Of a DNA stretch of 64,000 nt, positions 62,600 through 64,000 are shown piece after piece; within the stretch, counting starts at the first letter, position 1, and the number at the start of each line of letters is the position of its first letter. The position numbers and the translations under genes were made by a program. The DNA is from Streptomyces sp. NBC_00239 (GTDB taxonomy: Bacteria; Actinomycetota; Actinomycetes; Streptomycetales; Streptomycetaceae): NCBI RefSeq assembly GCF_036194065.1, contig NZ_CP108095.1:7564001-7628000 (forward strand), in the 5' to 3' direction. The notes below the pieces were generated by a model. The model was not told where the DNA came from and did not search any database. It saw only the letters and a program-made list of their open reading frames with translations.

Positions 62600-62809
62600 T
62601 TAGAACCGGCCACCCTTGAGGGCGTCAACGAACACGCCCCACGAGGCGTCGGTGAAGGAAACGGCAGGTCCGGTGGGAACCTTCGAGTCGCGGACGGGCG
62701 TCACGCCGAACAGCTGGCCGGCAGCCACCTCGACGCAGTTGTTGCCACCGTCGCTGTAGCTGCTTTTGCCCCAGGTGAGCCCGGCTCGGTCCGCGTTGGA
62801 AATCTTCAT
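62600..62809 (-). CDS. DUF397 protein, copy 1 (promoter-distal)
   Basis: 69 residues; GAAGGAACTCAG before ATG 62809. DUF397 pattern: WGKSSYSDGGNNCVEVAAGQ, VTPVRDSKVPTGPAVSFTDASWGVFVDALKGGRF. These small proteins are nearly always paired with XRE/DUF5753 regulators in Streptomyces, often as antagonist of the regulator. About 70% identical by eye to copy 2, and duplicated with its downstream sequence. Confidence 0.9.
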   Translation of the reverse strand: MKISNADRAGLTWGKSSYSDGGNNCVEVAAGQLFGVTPVRDSKVPTGPAVSFTDASWGVFVDALKGGRF

Positions 62810-62858
62810 CTGAGTTCCTTCAGAGATCACGGAAGCGGGCGCCCGGAATTGCTGAGGC

Positions 62859-63071
62859 TTAGAGCTGGCCGCCCTTGACGGCGTCGAGGAAGATGCCCCA
62901 CTCGGGCTCACTCAAAACCAGCGCCGGTCCCGTCGGGGCCTTCGAGTCGCGCACCGGGACCGCGCCGGGGATCTGGCCGGCCGCCACCTCGACGCAGTCG
63001 TTGGTAGCGCCGCTGTAGCTGCTCTTCGTCCACGCGAGACCGGATGCGGCAGCGTTCGAGATCTTGCTCAT
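62859..63071 (-). CDS. DUF397 protein, copy 2 (promoter-proximal)
   Basis: 70 residues. WTKSSYSGATNDCVEVAAGQIPGAVPVRDSKAPTGPALVLSEPEWGIFLDAVKGGQL. The ATG at 63071 overlaps the XRE stop (TGA 63068-63070, ATGA junction), so it is translationally coupled to the regulator. Copy 1 follows 49 bp downstream. Confidence 0.92.
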   Translation of the reverse strand: MSKISNAAASGLAWTKSSYSGATNDCVEVAAGQIPGAVPVRDSKAPTGPALVLSEPEWGIFLDAVKGGQL

Positions 63072-63973
63072 TTGAGTGTCTCCATGATGTCTGCGATGAG
63101 GTCGGCAGACTTGTCCAGTGGCAGAGCCGCGGCCCTCAAGTGCTCAAAGGCCGCGCCGTACACCGACACGTCTGCGGCACTCTCAACGTACAGCGCGCTC
63201 GCCAGGTGTTCGACGAGGACTACGTCCAGGTCCGCGCTCTCCGGGAATCCGAGTACGGTGAACGGCCCTGACAGGCCCGGGTGTGGAGACTCGGCGATCG
63301 GGATGATCTGTATCGAGACGTGGGGCGTCTCTGCCTGATCCAGCAAATGCTGAAGCTGCACCCGCATGACGCGGGGGTCAACCTTGGCGCGTAGTGCGGT
63401 CTCGTGGATGATCGCCCACAGCTTCAGAGGCTTTGGGCGAGTGAGCACCGACTGACGGGCAATCCGAACCTGGACGAGGGCGTCAACCTCTTCGGCGGTG
63501 GACGTCGGATTGATGCCCGACACCACTGCCCGGGCGTAGGTGGCTGTCTGCAGCAGCCCGGGGATGAGGAGAGTCTGATAGGAGCGCAGACTCTCTGCGT
63601 CAGCCTCCAGGCTGATCAGCTCCGCGTAGGCCGGCGAGATGATGTCTTGGTACGTCTGCCACCAACCGCGGCGTGCACCGTCTCTGGCAAGGGCCACGAA
63701 GACGTCCCGGCGCTCTGAGTCGCCGACGCCATAGACGTCGATAAGGGTCCCGACAGCGTCCGGCTTGATCTTGAGTTGTGCCCGCTCTACGCGGGACAGC
63801 CTCGACCCGTCCCATCCGTGCCCGGAGTACCCACCAGCCGCCCTCCGTTCCGGATGCTGTCGGTCCAGCTCTGCTGACAGCAATTCCGCAGCCTCATCCT
63901 GCGTCAGGCCCTTGGCCTCCCGTAGCCGACGCAACTCTGCACCGAGACGACGCTGACGAACGGAAGGTGCCAT
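63068..63973 (-). CDS. XRE-family regulator with DUF5753
   Basis: 301 residues, ATG 63973, 27 bp from the window end, so its promoter is mostly outside. HTH at about 8-70 (RRLGAELRRLREAKGLTQDEAAELLS ... SRLSRVERAQLKIKP), with a longer loop than usual (ELDRQHPERRAAGGYSGHGWDG). DUF5753 follows (about 115-295): LRSYQTLLIPGLLQTATYARAV, IHETALRAKVDPRVMRVQLQHLLDQAETPHVSIQIIPI, PFTVLGFP. These regulators pair with DUF397 proteins and affect development and antibiotic production in Streptomyces. Confidence 0.93.
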   Translation of the reverse strand: MAPSVRQRRLGAELRRLREAKGLTQDEAAELLSAELDRQHPERRAAGGYSGHGWDGSRLSRVERAQLKIKPDAVGTLIDVYGVGDSERRDVFVALARDGARRGWWQTYQDIISPAYAELISLEADAESLRSYQTLLIPGLLQTATYARAVVSGINPTSTAEEVDALVQVRIARQSVLTRPKPLKLWAIIHETALRAKVDPRVMRVQLQHLLDQAETPHVSIQIIPIAESPHPGLSGPFTVLGFPESADLDVVLVEHLASALYVESAADVSVYGAAFEHLRAAALPLDKSADLIADIMETLK

Positions 63974-64000
63974 TGCCTCCCCCTCTCCGCTTGACGGTAT

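Noticed and set aside
1..64000. tRNA, rRNA, prophage, complete insertion sequence or biosynthetic gene cluster
   Set aside because: None seen: no cloverleaf or rRNA sequence, no phage structural set beyond one propeller protein, no PKS/NRPS or precursor genes beside the P450.

Overview
The window is a very high G+C actinobacterial chromosome segment, almost certainly Streptomyces or a close relative. Evidence: strong G/C third-position bias with long antisense shadow ORFs, frequent GTG/TTG starts and leaderless promoters, rare TTA codons, lineage-typical families (DUF397/XRE, DUF5701, DUF6225, GH114, LtrA) and many secreted hydrolases. No rRNA, tRNA, CRISPR array, prophage or complete insertion sequence was recognised; one transposase relic is present.

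Layout. 1-6.0 kb: GH114 protein (runs off the edge), a coiled-coil protein with two TTA codons, a cupin, a lipoprotein and a secreted DUF1906/FG-GAP protein. 6.2-10.7 kb: divergent LysE exporter and ArgP/LysG regulator, a secreted serine hydrolase and an acyltransferase-3 membrane protein. 10.9-17.3 kb: secreted GH20 hexosaminidase, transposase relic, PPOX/F420-type enzyme, palindromic repeat element, secreted GH15-like protein and two small genes. 17.4-26.2 kb: LtrA protein, alpha/beta hydrolase behind a damage-type promoter, P450, a 1304-residue CHAT protease (TTA codon), a small protein behind a second damage-type promoter, and a repeat-filled gap. 26.2-34.2 kb: DUF5701/TetR divergent pair with two matching operators, VOC protein, serine hydrolase, the cyanate cluster cynR-cynT-cynS, and an autoregulated TetR-SDR operon. 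34.3-41.4 kb: atypical serine hydrolase lacking SxxK, nucleoside hydrolase, M36 metalloprotease, MocR/YczE pair, S1 protease. 41.5-49.5 kb: carboxylesterase, acetylesterase-like hydrolase, YdeI protein, third repeat element, MarR-MFS efflux pair, permease relic, secreted alpha/beta hydrolase. 49.5-58.2 kb: two proteins sharing a C-terminal module, DUF6225, and a divergent locus of a 1633-residue TPR-CHAT protease with a small Cys/His-motif protein and a membrane protein. 58.2-64.0 kb: MMPL transporter, GH15 trehalase/glucoamylase, and an XRE-DUF397-DUF397 cassette.

Working together: several units pair a regulator with its target (ArgP-LysE, CynR-CynTS, MarR-MFS, TetR-SDR, MocR-YczE, TetR-DUF5701), and readable operators support most. 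The best candidate for an undescribed system is 51.9-58.2 kb: a TPR-CHAT protease transcribed divergently from a putative Zn-binding small protein and a three-helix membrane protein, resembling sensor-protease-effector conflict modules. A second CHAT protease lies 27 kb away.
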